Positions 1 to 10,960 of a DNA stretch of 64,000 nucleotides are shown here, in pieces (position 1 is the stretch's first letter; each line of letters opens with the position of its first letter). The notes below the pieces were generated by a model that saw only the letters and a program-made list of their open reading frames with translations, made no database searches and was not told the origin of the DNA. The position numbers were made by a program, and so were the translations under genes. This DNA is from Enterobacterales bacterium CwR94 (GTDB lineage: Bacteria; Pseudomonadota; Gammaproteobacteria; Enterobacterales; Enterobacteriaceae), in assembly GCA_002837195.1 (NCBI GenBank), contig KZ478059.1, positions 806,001 to 870,000 on the forward strand, written 5' to 3'.

Positions 1-417
1 AGGCTTACGTGGGCGGCGTGGCGCGCTCTCACCGGTTTCGCCTGCAGCTTCACGTTTTTTCGCTTGCTGCTGCGCACGCTGTGCCTGAACGCGGGCTTTC
101 GCTTCTTCTAATTGCGTGCGCGCATGTTCAACATGCTGTTCTTCCAGCGCACCACAATCGTTCCCGTCCAGATCCACGCGGATAGCACCGGCTTTCACAC
201 CGTGCAGGTAGCGCCAGCTGGAGGTATACAGGCGCAAAGCAGAACGAAGCTGAGTTTTACTCAGGTTCTCTTCGCCTTGAACGCGATCCACGAGGTCTTG
301 AAAAATACCGATCTTTAACGGCCGGGCTTCACCTTCTGCGGCGAAACATTGCGGAAAACGTTCCGCCAGCCATGCAATGACTTCTTTACTGCTCTTCAAC
401 TTAGGTTGATTTTCCAT
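1..417 (-). CDS. proQ: RNA chaperone ProQ (3' part cut by window edge)
   Basis: ProQ is a FinO-domain RNA-binding protein that stabilises many small RNAs and mRNA 3' ends and supports ProP osmoregulation. The start ATG is at 415-417, reading [20 protein letters not shown]. The FinO-type fold is visible through motifs such as [15 protein letters not shown] and [11 protein letters not shown], and the charged linker begins ([17 protein letters not shown]) before the window ends at residue 139. The C-terminal Tudor-like domain lies outside. It reads away from msrC, as in E. coli. Assignment rests on near identity to the enterobacterial protein; completeness cannot be judged. Confidence 0.96.
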   Translation of the reverse strand, partial: MENQPKLKSSKEVIAWLAERFPQCFAAEGEARPLKIGIFQDLVDRVQGEENLSKTQLRSALRLYTSSWRYLHGVKAGAIRVDLDGNDCGALEEQHVEHARTQLEEAKARVQAQRAQQQAKKREAAGETGESAPRRPRKP

Positions 418-513
418 GAAATTTCCTGATTACAACGGATTTGCCGACCAGCGCAGGCATGAACAGGCGACATTATAATGACCCCATCGACAATTGCCAT
501 GCCTGACAGCGCG

Positions 514-1014
514 TTAGGTGCGTTTCATCTGCAGAAATATTTCTAAATCTGTTTCTGCCAATACCTGACACAGCCCGTCGGTCAAGGTACGCAGCCCCGT
601 TTCATCATCAGCATCAAAACGGCTGTATACCGTGCTATCGATATCCAGAACCCCTACGCAGACGCCATTGACTGTTAATGGCAGGACAATTTCGGCGTTG
701 CTGGCGGCATCGCAAGCAATGTGGCCCGCGAATGCATGAACATCCGCCACGCGCTGCACTTCACCGGTTGCCATGGCCGTGCCGCACACGCCTTTACCTA
801 CGGGGATCCGTACACAAGCAATTTTGCCCTGAAAAGGCGCTAATACCAGCGTATTCTCTTCCGTCAGCAGATAGAAACCCGCCCAGTTCACGCCTTCCAG
901 ACGCTCGTATAACAACGCACTGCAGTTGCCGAGTACCGCTAAAAAACTTCTCTCACCTGCCAGTAGCGCGGTCATGTCGCGATTCAGATCCGCGTAAAAT
1001 TCTTGTTTTGTCAT
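514..1014 (-). CDS. msrC: Free methionine-(R)-sulfoxide reductase
   Basis: This cytosolic GAF-domain enzyme (YebR family) reduces free L-methionine-(R)-sulfoxide using thioredoxin and repairs oxidised methionine. At 166 residues it has the normal family length. The three family cysteines appear in IACVRIPVGKGVCG and GHIACDA, and the GAF core ends with VLDIDS. The start MTKQEFYADL is at 1014. It lies between proQ (same strand) and the divergent letAB operon, which is the standard enterobacterial order. Confidence 0.95.
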   Translation of the reverse strand: MTKQEFYADLNRDMTALLAGERSFLAVLGNCSALLYERLEGVNWAGFYLLTEENTLVLAPFQGKIACVRIPVGKGVCGTAMATGEVQRVADVHAFAGHIACDAASNAEIVLPLTVNGVCVGVLDIDSTVYSRFDADDETGLRTLTDGLCQVLAETDLEIFLQMKRT

Positions 1015-1231
1015 TCAATAACCATTATGAAAACAGATTGTTGTTGCACTGGCGCAATGGCCAAACGGTAAAATAAGCATGAAAAGTAAAGGCGGATAAG
1101 TGAATGATCCCCTCACTTCATATACCCTTAGCCGCTGAACCGAGGGTATTTTTCCAACTTTTCGCACTCCCTGTCTCAACAGTGACGCAATCCGTTTGCG
1201 TCAGGTAGCCGGGCCAACGTATATCAGGATT

Positions 1232-2473
1232 ATGAAAATACACGCCATCAGCCACGCGCTACCTCAAGAACGTTATCAGCGTTGCCCGCAATGCGATACC
1301 CTTTTTTCCTTACCGAATGTGAAATCCACACAGTCTGCACACTGCCCGCGTTGCAACGCCAAAATTTTGCAGGGTCGCGACTGGTCGATTACGCGTCTGA
1401 CAGCCATGGCCGTCGCCATGATTATTCTGATGCCGCTGGCGTTCTCTGAACCGCTGATGACCATTCGCCTGTTGGGCGCACGCATTAGTGCTTCCTTGCT
1501 GGAAGGGATTTTGCAAATGGCCCGTGCTGGCGATGTTATCGCAGCGGCGATGGTGGCGTTTTGCAGCATTGGTGCGCCCGTTACCCTTGCCGCCTCGTTA
1601 TTGTATCTGGTGATTGGGCATCGTCTGGGAATGAATTTGCGGCCCGTGTTATTGATGCTGGATAAGCTCAAAGAGTGGGTGATGCTGGACATCTATTTAG
1701 TCGGCATTGCTGTTGCCACCATCAAAGTCAAAGACTATGCCGAAATCAACATCGGCCATGGGTTGGTTGCATTTATCGTGCTAACGGTGGTCAGCGTTGT
1801 CACGTTGATTCATCTGAACATGGAACAACTCTGGCAGCGCTTTTATCCACAGCCCGATGCCCTGGTACCCGCAGCCTCGCTTCAGGTCTGTTTAAATTGC
1901 CATTATACCGGACAGCCTGATGATAAATGCCGCTGCCCACGCTGCCACACCCCGTTGCGCTTTCGCCGACGCCACAGTTTGCAAAAATCCTGGGCGGCCT
2001 TGATTGCTTCCGTGGTGCTGCTTGTGCCCGCCAACGTGCTGCCTATTTCGGTGATTTACCTGAACGGTGCCCGTCAGGAAGACACCATTTTCAGTGGCAT
2101 TGTTTCCCTGGCCGCGGGCAATATGCCGGTAGCCGCGGTGGTGTTTATCGCCAGTATTTTAGTGCCGCTGACCAAAGTCGTTGTCATGTTTGCCCTGCTT
2201 ATCAGCATTCACTTTAATTGCGCACAAGGATTACGTACGCGTATTCGTCTTTTACGGCTGGTCACCTGGATTGGCCGCTGGTCAATGCTGGACCTGTTTG
2301 TGATTTCTCTCACCATGTCGCTGATCAATCGCGATCAACTCCTGGCCTTTACCATGGGGCCAGCGGCATTTTATTTTGGATCGGCAGTAATCTTAACCAT
2401 ACTTGCCGTTGAATGGCTCGACAGTCGCTTACTTTGGGATGCTCATGGATCAAACGCCGACTACACCGACTAA
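1232..2473 (+). CDS. letA: Lipophilic envelope-spanning tunnel protein LetA (PqiA family)
   Basis: LetA is the inner-membrane partner of the MCE tunnel protein LetB, which carries lipids across the envelope. Two zinc-ribbon cysteine clusters are visible (CPQCDTLF...CPRCNAKI near the N-terminus and CLNC...[10 protein letters not shown] in the middle), each followed by a block of hydrophobic segments, giving the duplicated PqiA layout. I chose ATG 1232, preceded by caggat; an in-frame TTG at 1196 would add 12 residues without a clear ribosome site. The 3' end overlaps letB, suggesting translational coupling. Confidence 0.93.
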   Translation: MKIHAISHALPQERYQRCPQCDTLFSLPNVKSTQSAHCPRCNAKILQGRDWSITRLTAMAVAMIILMPLAFSEPLMTIRLLGARISASLLEGILQMARAGDVIAAAMVAFCSIGAPVTLAASLLYLVIGHRLGMNLRPVLLMLDKLKEWVMLDIYLVGIAVATIKVKDYAEINIGHGLVAFIVLTVVSVVTLIHLNMEQLWQRFYPQPDALVPAASLQVCLNCHYTGQPDDKCRCPRCHTPLRFRRRHSLQKSWAALIASVVLLVPANVLPISVIYLNGARQEDTIFSGIVSLAAGNMPVAAVVFIASILVPLTKVVVMFALLISIHFNCAQGLRTRIRLLRLVTWIGRWSMLDLFVISLTMSLINRDQLLAFTMGPAAFYFGSAVILTILAVEWLDSRLLWDAHGSNADYTD

Positions 2474-5069
2474 AGCTCAGGTGCGTAATAAACGGAAAAT
2501 ATCGCCCTTTTGGCTATTGCCGTTAGTGGCACTGCTGATTGCCGGCTGGCTCTTGTGGACCAACTGGCAGGAGCGCGGCGCCACCATCACCATCGATTTT
2601 GCCTCCGCAGACGGTATCGTGCCGGGGCGCACGCCCATCCGCTATCAAGGCGTGGAAGTGGGAACCGTGCAAGGCATTAGCCTCAGCGATAACCTGCAGA
2701 GTATTGAGATTCAGGCCAGCGTGAAAAGCGACATGAAAGATGCGCTGCGTGAAAACACGCAATTCTGGCTCGTTACGCCCAAAGCCTCGTTAGCGGGCGT
2801 CTCCGGGCTGGATGCCCTGGTCGGCGGTAACTATATCGGCATGATGCCGGGTGAAGGCAAGGAGCGAGATCACTTTACCGCGCTGGATACTCAACCGAAG
2901 TTTCGTGTCAACACGGGTGAGTTGCTGATTCATCTCACCACACCAGACCTGGGCTCACTGAATACAGGTTCGCTGGTCTACTATCGGAAAATCCCGGTCG
3001 GGCGCGTGTATGACTACAACATTAATCCCGGCAATCAGGGTGTCACGGTTGATGTGTTGATTGAGCGCCGTTTTACCAACCTGGTGAAAAAAGACAGCCG
3101 CTTCTGGAATGTTTCTGGTGTGAAAGCGGATGTCGGACTCGGCGGCGCGAAAGTGCAGCTTGAAAGCCTGGCGGCGCTGGTCAACGGGGCAATTGCCTTT
3201 GATTCCCCCGATCAAAGTGGTGAAGCCGTTGCGGATGATACCTACTCACTGTTTCCTGACCTGGCGCACAGCCAACGCGGTACGCAGATCACACTCGACC
3301 TGCCTTCCGGCCAAAACCTTAAGGAAGGCAGTACCCCCCTGCTGTATCAAGGTTTAGAAGTGGGCACGCTGACCAAATTGACACTGCAGACGGGCGGGCG
3401 CGTCACCGGTGAATTAACCATTGACCCGTCGATTGTGGGTCTGATGCGCGCTGGCACGCGTATTGAAATGAACGCGCCTAAGGTCAGCCTGTCAGACACC
3501 AACCTCAGCGCTTTGCTCACCGGTAATACCCTTGAACTGGTGCCCGGCGAAGGGGAACCCCAAACGCATTTCGCCGTACTGGCCAGCGATACCGCCATTT
3601 TGCAAAAACCGGATGTATTAGCGGTGAAACTGACCGCGCCTGATAGCTTCGGTATTGATGTCGGCCAGCCACTGATGCTGCACGGCATGAAAATCGGCCA
3701 GGTGGTAGAGCGCAAACTGGATGCGCACGGTGTGAATTTCGTGGTGGCCGTCGAGTCGGATTATCGCGATCTGGTCCAGGGCGACAGCAAATTTATCGTC
3801 AACAGTCGTCTGGATGTCAAACTGGGTATTGATGGCATGCAAGTGTTGGGGGCCAGCGCCCGCGAGTGGGTCGATGGCGGTATCCGCCTGCAACCCGGCA
3901 AGCAAGGCGCGCTGAAAGCGAGCTACCCCCTGTACGCCGATGCTGAAAAAGCCGAAGAAGGCATCACCGGGGACAGACCGTCCACCAGCGTCACCTTGAC
4001 CGCAGAAAGTCTCCCCGATATTCAGGCTGGCTCCGTGGTGTTGTACCGCAAGTTCCAGGTGGGCGAGATCATTGATGTGACCCCGCGCGCCAGCCAATTT
4101 GACGTTGCAGTGCACATCAAACCGGAGTACCGCAAACTGCTTACGCCGGACAGTGTCTTCTGGGCCGAAGGCGGCGCACGCGTACAGCTTAACGGTGCGG
4201 GTTTGACGGTGCAGGCTTCGCCGCTTAACCGCGCCTTAAAAGGCGCAATCAGTTTTGACACCGTCCCCGGCGCCGCCAGGGACAGCAAAGGCAAGCGCGC
4301 ACTCTACAATTCGGAGACCGCGGCACGTGCAGTGGGCAGCCAAATTTATCTGCACACCTTTGATGCCAGTAAGCTGGCCGACGGCATGCCGATTCGTTAC
4401 CTCGGCATCAATATTGGTCAGTTAGAAACATTGGCGTTGAGTAAGGACAACAACGAAGTGGTCGCCCGCGCGGTGCTGTACCCGGAATACGTTGATAACT
4501 TTGCCCGCGTGGGGAGCCGTTTCTCCGTGGTGTCACCGGAAATCTCCGCCGCTGGCGTTAAGCATCTGGACACGTTACTGACGCCCTATATCAACGTTGA
4601 TCCAGGCAAAGGCCGCGCCCAGCGTCGCTTTGAACTTCAGGAGAGCACGATTACCGATTCCCGCTATCTTGACGGTCTGAACATTGTGGTCGATGCGCAA
4701 GAGGCTGGCTCTCTTTCAGTGGGAACACCTGTGCTGTTCCGCGGCGTTGAAGTCGGCACGGTAACCGGTACTTCTCTGGGAGCGATGGCCGACCGCGTGC
4801 AAATTGCCCTGCGCATCAGCAAGCGTTATCAGCATCTGGTGCGCAATAACTCGGTGTTCTGGCTGGCTTCGGGTTATGACCTGCAATTTGGGTTGATTGG
4901 CGGCGTCGTGAAAACAGGGACCTTCCAGCAATTTATTCAGGGCGGGATCCAGTTTGCCACACCGCCAACGGTCCCCCTCGCGCCCCAGGCCGCGTCGGGC
5001 AAGCACTTCCTGTTGCAAGACTCAGCCCCTGCTGACTGGAAAAAATGGGGAACGGCACTGCCACGTTAA
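2445..5069 (+). CDS. letB: Seven-MCE-domain tunnel protein LetB (YebT)
   Basis: LetB forms a periplasm-spanning stack of MCE rings that moves lipids between the inner and outer membranes. After a short cytoplasmic tail there is one membrane anchor ([20 protein letters not shown]), then seven MCE repeats. Each is marked by a variant of G-x-P-x-x-Y-x-G-x-x-V/I-G, starting near residues 45, 160, 283, 395, 513, 635 and 750. The start ATG 2445 gives 874 residues, close to the E. coli length of 877, and lies 6 nt after a GGGA; ATG 2439 is an alternative. It overlaps letA by 29 bp. Confidence 0.95.
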   Translation: MDQTPTTPTKAQVRNKRKISPFWLLPLVALLIAGWLLWTNWQERGATITIDFASADGIVPGRTPIRYQGVEVGTVQGISLSDNLQSIEIQASVKSDMKDALRENTQFWLVTPKASLAGVSGLDALVGGNYIGMMPGEGKERDHFTALDTQPKFRVNTGELLIHLTTPDLGSLNTGSLVYYRKIPVGRVYDYNINPGNQGVTVDVLIERRFTNLVKKDSRFWNVSGVKADVGLGGAKVQLESLAALVNGAIAFDSPDQSGEAVADDTYSLFPDLAHSQRGTQITLDLPSGQNLKEGSTPLLYQGLEVGTLTKLTLQTGGRVTGELTIDPSIVGLMRAGTRIEMNAPKVSLSDTNLSALLTGNTLELVPGEGEPQTHFAVLASDTAILQKPDVLAVKLTAPDSFGIDVGQPLMLHGMKIGQVVERKLDAHGVNFVVAVESDYRDLVQGDSKFIVNSRLDVKLGIDGMQVLGASAREWVDGGIRLQPGKQGALKASYPLYADAEKAEEGITGDRPSTSVTLTAESLPDIQAGSVVLYRKFQVGEIIDVTPRASQFDVAVHIKPEYRKLLTPDSVFWAEGGARVQLNGAGLTVQASPLNRALKGAISFDTVPGAARDSKGKRALYNSETAARAVGSQIYLHTFDASKLADGMPIRYLGINIGQLETLALSKDNNEVVARAVLYPEYVDNFARVGSRFSVVSPEISAAGVKHLDTLLTPYINVDPGKGRAQRRFELQESTITDSRYLDGLNIVVDAQEAGSLSVGTPVLFRGVEVGTVTGTSLGAMADRVQIALRISKRYQHLVRNNSVFWLASGYDLQFGLIGGVVKTGTFQQFIQGGIQFATPPTVPLAPQAASGKHFLLQDSAPADWKKWGTALPR

Positions 5070-5076
5070 TCCCACC

Positions 5077-5095
5077 GGGGGCACCCTGTGCCCCC
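5077..5095 (+). terminator. Terminator-like hairpin after letB
   Basis: GGGGGCA/TGCCCCC form a perfect 7-bp stem with a 5-nt loop, 8 bp after the letB stop. It is followed by the pyrimidine-rich tract ttcctttct. The T tract is imperfect, so termination may be partial. Confidence 0.6.
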
Positions 5096-5189
5096 TTCCT
5101 TTCTCACGGCGGACAAAGCAGGCGCACTTAAAGCCCGGATGGGATGTATGCTACACTCTCAGCCTTGTTTTATTGCCCGGATGTTCTGA

Positions 5190-6608
5190 GTGATCTTTCC
5201 CGCCGAGTTTCAAGCGCTGATGCGCGATGCCCTTCCCGATGAAGCCGATTATCAAGCGTTTTTGGCGATCAGCCAGCAACCGCTGCGTAAAAGTCTGCGC
5301 GTTAACACGCTAAAAATCAGCGTGGCGGATTTTTTGCAGCAAGTCGAACCTTATGGCTGGCAATTAACGCCGATTCCCTGGTGCCCGGAAGGGTTTTGGA
5401 TAACGCGTGAGAATGAAAGCGAAGCCATCCCGCTGGGCAGTGTAGCTGAGCATCTTAGCGGTCTGTTTTATATCCAGGAAGCCAGTTCCATGCTGCCGGT
5501 CAGCGCGTTGTTTGCGCTGCATCCGGATGCCGAAAAGGTGATGGATGTGGCCGCCGCGCCAGGTTCGAAAACCACACAAATTGCCGCCAAAATGCACAAT
5601 CGTGGCTTGATTGTCGCGAATGAATACTCCGCCAGCCGGGTTAAAGTGCTGCATGCGAATTTGAGCCGCTGCGGTGTGAGCAACACGGCAATGACGCATT
5701 TTGATGGCCGGGTTTTTGGCGCGGCTTTGGGGGAAACCTTTGATGCGATTTTGCTGGACGCCCCCTGCTCGGGTGAAGGTGTAGTGCGTAAAGATGCCGA
5801 CGCGTTACGTAACTGGTCGCTGGCCAGTACCGAGGCCATTGCGGCCACTCAACGCGATCTGATCGACAGTGCATTTCACGCCTTGCGTCCTAACGGCACA
5901 CTGATTTATTCAACCTGCACGTTGAACACCCTTGAAAATCAACAGGTGTTGGCCTGGCTTCTGGCCCGCTATCCGGATGCCGTCGAGGCCGTCTCTCTGG
6001 CAAACCTGTTTCCCGGTGCAGAGCAGGTCGCGACACCTGAAGGTTATTTGCACGTTTTCCCTCAGCGTTTTGACAGTGAAGGCTTTTTCGTTGCGGGGCT
6101 GCGTAAAAAAGCGGCCGTGCCTCCCCTTCCTGCGCCCAGTTATAAATTGGGTAAACTGCCTTTTACACCGCTTTCCGCCAAATTGCAGGCCCCGATTATT
6201 GCAGCAGCCGAGCAAGCTGGCTTGCATTGGGATAGCGCACTAAGCCTGTGGCAACGCGACAAAGAACTATGGCTGTTTCCCGCGGACATCGAACCGCTAC
6301 TGAAAAAAGTCCGTTTTTCACGCATTGGTATCAAGTTAGCCGAGACGTTTCCTAAAGGTTATCGCTGGCAGCATGAAGCCGTCATTGCATTGGGCCAGAT
6401 TCGCGAAAACAATGCGCTGCCTTTGACAGCCGCCGAGGCGGAAACATGGTATCGAGGCCAGGATATTTATCCTGAAGCTGCCTTCCCACGTGATGAGGTC
6501 TTGGTGACCTATCAGGGACAGTTATTGGGATTAGCGAAGAAAGTGGGCTCACGCCTGAAAAACAGCTATCCACGCGAACTGGTTCGTGACGGGCGACTGT
6601 TTCGCTGA
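5190..6608 (+). CDS. rsmF: 16S rRNA (cytosine-1407 C5)-methyltransferase RsmF
   Basis: RsmF (YebU) methylates C1407 of 16S rRNA in the 30S subunit with S-adenosylmethionine. It is a NOL1/NOP2/Sun-type enzyme: the SAM site reads [18 protein letters not shown], and the two catalytic cysteines lie in DAPCSGEG and YSTCTLN. The C-terminal PUA-like region ends [15 protein letters not shown]. The start is GTG 5190, directly after an in-frame TGA at 5187-5189, so no longer form is possible. At 472 residues it is slightly shorter at the N-terminus than the E. coli protein. It converges on pphA with a 5-bp gap. Confidence 0.95.
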   Translation: MIFPAEFQALMRDALPDEADYQAFLAISQQPLRKSLRVNTLKISVADFLQQVEPYGWQLTPIPWCPEGFWITRENESEAIPLGSVAEHLSGLFYIQEASSMLPVSALFALHPDAEKVMDVAAAPGSKTTQIAAKMHNRGLIVANEYSASRVKVLHANLSRCGVSNTAMTHFDGRVFGAALGETFDAILLDAPCSGEGVVRKDADALRNWSLASTEAIAATQRDLIDSAFHALRPNGTLIYSTCTLNTLENQQVLAWLLARYPDAVEAVSLANLFPGAEQVATPEGYLHVFPQRFDSEGFFVAGLRKKAAVPPLPAPSYKLGKLPFTPLSAKLQAPIIAAAEQAGLHWDSALSLWQRDKELWLFPADIEPLLKKVRFSRIGIKLAETFPKGYRWQHEAVIALGQIRENNALPLTAAEAETWYRGQDIYPEAAFPRDEVLVTYQGQLLGLAKKVGSRLKNSYPRELVRDGRLFR

Positions 6609-6613
6609 GGTAG

Positions 6614-7261
6614 TTACTGGATTTGCACCAGCGTCAGCGGGTTGCCAAACACCGCCCCGGTATCAATGTAGTGCAGATTAAAGCGCTGGTACGGCGTATC
6701 GAGCGGCGTGTGGCCAAAGTAGAATGCATCAGCCCCTGCAATGGGGCTACCGCATCCCTGTTGAAGCTGATATAAGCGCTCGCGACTCCACAAAACGGAC
6801 GTTTTATCCACCGGTTGTTGCCAACGATAGCGCTCGGTGGGATAGTCCGCATGCGCCACAATCACCACCCGATCACTGAGCTGCACCTGTATGATCAGTG
6901 GCAAAGTCGCACAGCCTAACAGAGCGTGACGTGCGGACAAGCGAGCCATACCCCGCAGTGCGTAATACCACTCTCCGCCGTTCATCTGCCATTGGTGATG
7001 CTCACCCTGCGTCAGCGCCTCTAACGCCATCTCCTCATGATTTCCGCGCACGGCACGAAACCAGGGTTCCGCAAGCAGAGCCAGACACCCCGGGCTATCG
7101 GGCCCGCGATCGATAATGTCGCCAACCGAAATCACCAGGTCGAGGTTCGCGTTAAAGTCGCTGCTGCACAGTGCCGCATCCAGTTGCGATCGACAGCCAT
7201 GAAGATCGCCCACCAGCCAGATATGCCGCCAGTCATTGCCCTGCAAGGCCTGATACTCCAT
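6614..7261 (-). CDS. pphA: Serine/threonine protein phosphatase 1
   Basis: PphA (PrpA) is a PPP-family metallophosphatase linked in E. coli to envelope stress signalling. The metal-binding motifs are intact and in order: GDLHG, GDIIDRG and RGNHE, followed by AHAD and GHTPL with the metal histidines. The 215 residues match the family size. The start ATG is at 7261. In E. coli sdsR and yebY follow pphA directly; here an accessory block of about 7 kb intervenes. Confidence 0.92.
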   Translation of the reverse strand: MEYQALQGNDWRHIWLVGDLHGCRSQLDAALCSSDFNANLDLVISVGDIIDRGPDSPGCLALLAEPWFRAVRGNHEEMALEALTQGEHHQWQMNGGEWYYALRGMARLSARHALLGCATLPLIIQVQLSDRVVIVAHADYPTERYRWQQPVDKTSVLWSRERLYQLQQGCGSPIAGADAFYFGHTPLDTPYQRFNLHYIDTGAVFGNPLTLVQIQ

Positions 7262-7353
7262 CGCTTTTATCCTGATGCCGTTGTGTTGAACTCCGACTCC
7301 CCTTGTTGCTCTAAGTATAGCGATGCACAGGCGACAACGAGGTCAGCGGAATA

Positions 7354-7461
7354 ATGAGGACAATCAAGGGTTACTGGATTGTGGTGCTACTGCTCTGCGC
7401 GGGGGCTGGGCTGCTGTTAGAAGCCCTTGCACGCGGCGTACACTTTTTTTTCGTTCATTGA
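7354..7461 (+). CDS. Small hydrophobic protein, 35 aa
   Basis: A 35-residue reading frame starts at ATG 7354, preceded by agcgga. It begins MRTIKGYWIVVLLLCAGAGL and ends HFFFVH. One membrane helix covers most of its length, with basic residues at the N-terminus. I do not recognise the family. It is followed by another tiny membrane protein gene on the same strand, which makes a small-protein pair plausible, but the frame is short enough to be chance. Confidence 0.4.
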   Translation: MRTIKGYWIVVLLLCAGAGLLLEALARGVHFFFVH

Positions 7462-7526
7462 TTTAAGAATCTTCTCGTCGGTGTCGTTAATCGAAGGAAC
7501 ACTGATTAATTACACCGGAGAAAAAA

Positions 7527-7631
7527 ATGAAAATGTCCCTGAAACGCGCGGCCTGGAGTGCCACCTTTTTAAGCTGTATCGCCTTTTGGACAGGCGTTGT
7601 CCTGCTGTTGTTAAACAACGCCGTGACTTAA
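7527..7631 (+). CDS. YmiA-like small membrane protein, 34 aa
   Basis: The frame starts at ATG 7527, six bases after a strong GGAG, and encodes 34 residues. The segment LKRAAWSATFLSCIAFWTGV resembles my recollection of E. coli YmiA (LKRKAWLAVFLGSALFWVVV), with a basic N-terminus and one membrane helix. YmiA has no known biochemical role. The stop overlaps the 3' end of the opposite permease gene by 4 bp. ATG 7533 is an alternative start. Confidence 0.65.
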   Translation: MKMSLKRAAWSATFLSCIAFWTGVVLLLLNNAVT

Positions 7632-8296
7632 CGCCGATAGGCCAGCCTGCGGACCAGGCGATCTCCTGACTTTTGCACAACCTGTACCAGCAACAGCAGC
7701 ACCACCACGGTCGCGAACATAATCTGATTATTGAATCGCTGATAACCGTAACGGATCGCCAAATCCCCTAATCCGCCACCGCCAATCACCCCAGCCATCG
7801 CTGAAAAGCCAATCAACATAACGAGAGTCAATGTGACGCCAGCCAGCAAGGCGGGCAAGGCTTCCGGGATCAATACCCGGCTTACAACATGCCAGGTATT
7901 CCCGCCCATCGATACCACCGCTTCGATACGCCCTCTGTCCACCTCATCCATTGCGCTTTCAACAATGCGCGCAAAGAACGGAAAAGCACCCAGCGTAATC
8001 GGTACTACCGCCGCCGTACTGCCAAGCGTGGTGCCAACCAGCAAGCGGGTCAAGGGAATCAAGGCAATGAGCAGTACAACAAAAGGCAAAGCACGGCCGA
8101 TATTGACCAGTAAATTTAACGGCATTGCCAGCCAGCGCAGGGGTAAAAGCCCCTCTTTGCGCGTCAGGAACAGCAGGACGCCAGTGGGCAAGCCTAATGC
8201 CAGTGTGAATATCGCCGCCAGGGCAACCATATACAGCGTTTCCAGTGTGGCGTTCAACATCAATTCCTGAAAACGTTCCCAGCTTACGCCACGCAT
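7628..8296 (-). CDS. MetI-type ABC transporter permease
   Basis: This is the inner-membrane permease of a methionine-uptake-family (MetI) ABC importer. Its 222 residues hold about five hydrophobic segments and the ABC-coupling loop typical of the family ([20 protein letters not shown], followed by [15 protein letters not shown]). It overlaps the upstream ATPase gene by 13 bp, so it is the last gene of a four-gene operon (oxygenase, binding protein, ATPase, permease). The substrate is probably a methionine-like or other organosulfur compound, by family and by the linked oxygenase. It is unlikely to be the housekeeping metI. Confidence 0.87.
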   Translation of the reverse strand: MRGVSWERFQELMLNATLETLYMVALAAIFTLALGLPTGVLLFLTRKEGLLPLRWLAMPLNLLVNIGRALPFVVLLIALIPLTRLLVGTTLGSTAAVVPITLGAFPFFARIVESAMDEVDRGRIEAVVSMGGNTWHVVSRVLIPEALPALLAGVTLTLVMLIGFSAMAGVIGGGGLGDLAIRYGYQRFNNQIMFATVVVLLLLVQVVQKSGDRLVRRLAYRR

Positions 8297-9072
8297 CGGG
8301 TTGTCTCCTGCTGCAGGTATTTCGCCGCAAACGCCCGCTCTGCGGCACCTTCTTGCAGCAGCATTTGCCGTAACTTCCCGTCGCGGCGTTGCATGATTTG
8401 CGTTAGCGTACCGCTCTCTACCAATTTGCCCTGCTCCAGCAAAGCTGCGCTGTCACAGATCCTTTTGACAACCGCCATCTCATGGGTGATCAGCACAATG
8501 GTAATCCCCAATTGACGCTGGATCTCAACCAGCAAATCCAGAATGGTCAGTGTCGTTTCTGGATCTAAGGCACTGGTCGCTTCGTCACACAACAGATAGC
8601 GGGGCTCTGCGGCCAGCGCGCGCGCAATTCCCACACGCTGCTTCTGTCCGCCGGATAATTGTGATGGCCAGGCCTCACCGCGATCGGCCAATCCCACCAA
8701 CGCCAACATGCTTTCCACGCGAGTCCGCCGCTGCGCGGCAGGCATGCCCGCGATTTCTAATGGCAAGGCAACGTTGTCAAACACCGTCCGTGAGTGAATC
8801 AGATTAAAGTGCTGGAAAATCATACCCATTTGCTGACGCTGCTTACGCAGCGCTGCCAGATTCAGTTGCGTGATATCTTGCCCATCAATGAGAATGCGCC
8901 CCTCGCTGGGGCGCTCCAGCAAATTCAGGCAACGCAGCAAGGTACTTTTTCCTGCCCCGCTGCGGCCCAGAATGCCAAAAATAGCCCCTTGTGCAATCTC
9001 CAGGCTCACCTCTGACAGCGCGGGAATCGCGCTGCCTGCAAACTGTTTGGAGACATTCTCCAGAATCAGCAT
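8284..9072 (-). CDS. MetN-type ABC transporter ATP-binding protein
   Basis: The cytoplasmic ATPase of the same importer. It shows Walker A (GRSGAGKST), the Q-loop, the signature [15 protein letters not shown], Walker B ([11 protein letters not shown]) and the switch histidine in LITHEMAVV. At 262 residues it lacks the C-terminal NIL/ACT domain that gives E. coli MetN (343 residues) its feedback control by methionine, so this copy should not be inhibited in that way. It lies two bases downstream of the binding-protein gene. Confidence 0.9.
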   Translation of the reverse strand: MLILENVSKQFAGSAIPALSEVSLEIAQGAIFGILGRSGAGKSTLLRCLNLLERPSEGRILIDGQDITQLNLAALRKQRQQMGMIFQHFNLIHSRTVFDNVALPLEIAGMPAAQRRTRVESMLALVGLADRGEAWPSQLSGGQKQRVGIARALAAEPRYLLCDEATSALDPETTLTILDLLVEIQRQLGITIVLITHEMAVVKRICDSAALLEQGKLVESGTLTQIMQRRDGKLRQMLLQEGAAERAFAAKYLQQETTRCVA

Positions 9073-9074
9073 AC

Positions 9075-9869
9075 TTACTGACCCGCCACAGGAATAACGG
9101 AGCCGTTGTACTCTTTACGAATAAATTCAGCCACCTGAGGCGATGTCAGATCTTTAGCTAATTGCTGTATGCGCGGATCTTTAGCCAACGCCGGTGTGGT
9201 GACCAGTAAATTGGCGTAGGGATTATGTTGCGCAGACTCCAGCCCTAACGCATCTTTCGCTGGCACCAGCCCCGCTTCCAGCGCGTAGTTGCCGTTAATA
9301 ATGCCCGCGTCCACGTCATCCAGTGAGCGCGGGATTTGCGGTGACTCCACTTCAACGATTTTCACCTTTTTCGGGTTTTCACTGATATCGCGTGGTGTAA
9401 CCAACACACTGCCTGGCTCCCCCTGCGCATTGAGTTTGAGCACGCCATTGGCCTGCAGTAACCAGAGTGCGCGGCTTAAATTAGTGGTGTTATTGGGCAC
9501 GGCAATGCTGGCCCCTTCGGGTAAATCCTGCAGACGCTTTATTTTGCGTGAATAGATCCCCAATGGCTCAATGTGCACGTTCGCCACCACGGTAAACGTA
9601 GTATTCAGCGCCTTTTCCTGTTCTTTTAAGTAAGGCAAGTGCTGAAAGTAGTTCGCATCAATCTCTCCCGCCTTGAGCAGTTCATTCGGGTTCGCGGTGC
9701 CGCTCATCTCAATCACGGTGAAATCCAGTGACGGATCGATTTTTTTCACATACTCCAGAATCCCCGCATGGGGTACGGGATCGGCGGCGATGCGCAGTGG
9801 GGCTGCCTGCAGGCTTTGTGTCACCATCAGGGCGAGGCCCGTTAACGTCATCAGGGTGCGTTTCATCAT
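9075..9869 (-). CDS. MetQ/NlpA-family periplasmic substrate-binding protein
   Basis: The solute-binding component of the importer. A Sec signal peptide is visible ([22 protein letters not shown], cut before APLRIAAD). No lipobox cysteine is present, so it is probably a soluble periplasmic protein rather than a lipoprotein like E. coli MetQ. Family motifs include [11 protein letters not shown] and [12 protein letters not shown]. The gene sits 11 bp after the oxygenase stop. ATG 9866 is an equally possible start. The substrate cannot be read from sequence; methionine, its derivatives or sulfonate-like compounds are candidates. Confidence 0.88.
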   Translation of the reverse strand: MMKRTLMTLTGLALMVTQSLQAAPLRIAADPVPHAGILEYVKKIDPSLDFTVIEMSGTANPNELLKAGEIDANYFQHLPYLKEQEKALNTTFTVVANVHIEPLGIYSRKIKRLQDLPEGASIAVPNNTTNLSRALWLLQANGVLKLNAQGEPGSVLVTPRDISENPKKVKIVEVESPQIPRSLDDVDAGIINGNYALEAGLVPAKDALGLESAQHNPYANLLVTTPALAKDPRIQQLAKDLTSPQVAEFIRKEYNGSVIPVAGQ

Positions 9870-9880
9870 TTTATTTTCTC

Positions 9881-10915
9881 TTATGATTGCAGTGTGGAAG
9901 TGTTCAGGTGATCGGCATAAAAACGCTGGGCAACATCAGGATGCGAGCGCAGACGCCCTTTTAAATAGTTCCAGCCAACGTCACGTAACAGCGGATTTTG
10001 TGGATCGCTGGTTGGGCCCAGCGCCAGCCGCGCCAGCGACTCCGGCAGTTGATACACGGGAACGATCGCGCCCAGTTCTGCCCCGAGAAAGAAAGCAATC
10101 GACAGGCGCGTTTGGTCAGGCAGCGGTGAAATCACGCGATGCACGGTGGCCCGCAGATATCCATTCGTCGCCAGCTCCAACAACTCACCAATATTCACCA
10201 CGAAAGATCCTGGCAGAGGAGAGGCATCAACCCAGTTGCCGGGCGTGACCTCGACCTGTAACCCTGGCTGGTTGTCTTGCAGCAGAAAGCTGAGGAATCC
10301 GGAATCTTTATGTGCGCCCACCCCCTGGCGAGGCCCCTCTTCTGGCTGCCCCGGATAACGGATTAACTTCACGTGCTCGTTGGGTAATTCACCATATAAG
10401 TTATCGAAGGCGTTGCGCGGGAGATGCAGCGCCTCGGCAAATGCCCGCAGCAGCGCCAGCGATACGTTGGTCATCTCCTGCTGCCATTCGGTCAACACCG
10501 GCTGTAGCTGCGGTAAGGCAGCAGGCCACTGATTAGGACCTTGCAAACGCTGCCAGACCGGTGCGTGCTCGCTGATCGGCAAGGCTTCGCGCTCTGCGCC
10601 GATATCAAACTGTTCACGCTGATCGGGTTGAAGCCGTGTTATCTCCGAACCGGCCAGGTTATATCCCCGAAAATGCGGTGAATTTGCCATGCGCACATGC
10701 TGCTTATCGGGTTGAGGTAAGGCAAAAAACGCCCGCGATACCTGTTGGACTTCATCAAGCAATGACTGCGGAATACCGTGATTGATCAGATAGAAAAAAC
10801 CCACTTCGCGGGCTGCCTGACTCAGGCTGTCCAGAAATACGCGGCGTTCAGACTCGCTGCCAGACAGCAAGGCAAAATCCAGAACGGGAAGATGTAGTGA
10901 CGGTGTCACGCTCAT
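9881..10915 (-). CDS. Isopenicillin N synthase-family Fe(II)/2-oxoglutarate oxygenase
   Basis: A cytosolic non-haem iron oxygenase. The facial triad is present: H-x-D in VGAHKDSGF and the distal histidine in ATVHRVI, followed by R-x-S in TRLSIAFF for 2-oxoglutarate. An N-terminal DIOX_N region (FYLINHGIPQSLLDEVQ) is also visible. I start it at ATG 10915 (344 residues); a longer frame to 10981 would run through the palindromic operator candidate. As first gene of the MetQNI-type operon it probably oxidises the imported compound, possibly to release sulfur. That is inference; the product is unknown. Confidence 0.85.
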   Translation of the reverse strand: MSVTPSLHLPVLDFALLSGSESERRVFLDSLSQAAREVGFFYLINHGIPQSLLDEVQQVSRAFFALPQPDKQHVRMANSPHFRGYNLAGSEITRLQPDQREQFDIGAEREALPISEHAPVWQRLQGPNQWPAALPQLQPVLTEWQQEMTNVSLALLRAFAEALHLPRNAFDNLYGELPNEHVKLIRYPGQPEEGPRQGVGAHKDSGFLSFLLQDNQPGLQVEVTPGNWVDASPLPGSFVVNIGELLELATNGYLRATVHRVISPLPDQTRLSIAFFLGAELGAIVPVYQLPESLARLALGPTSDPQNPLLRDVGWNYLKGRLRSHPDVAQRFYADHLNTSTLQS

Positions 10916-10960
10916 TGTTATAGCACTCCTGCACGCATTGATGATTGCTGCAGCGTGACA

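Noticed and set aside
1196..1231. TTG-initiated N-terminal extension of letA
   Set aside because: The 12 extra residues are not needed for the family match, and ATG 1232 has a better placed ribosome site.
3618..4115. Minus-strand frame of 165 codons inside letB
   Set aside because: Opposite strand of a conserved MCE repeat region; no ribosome site and no recognisable motif.
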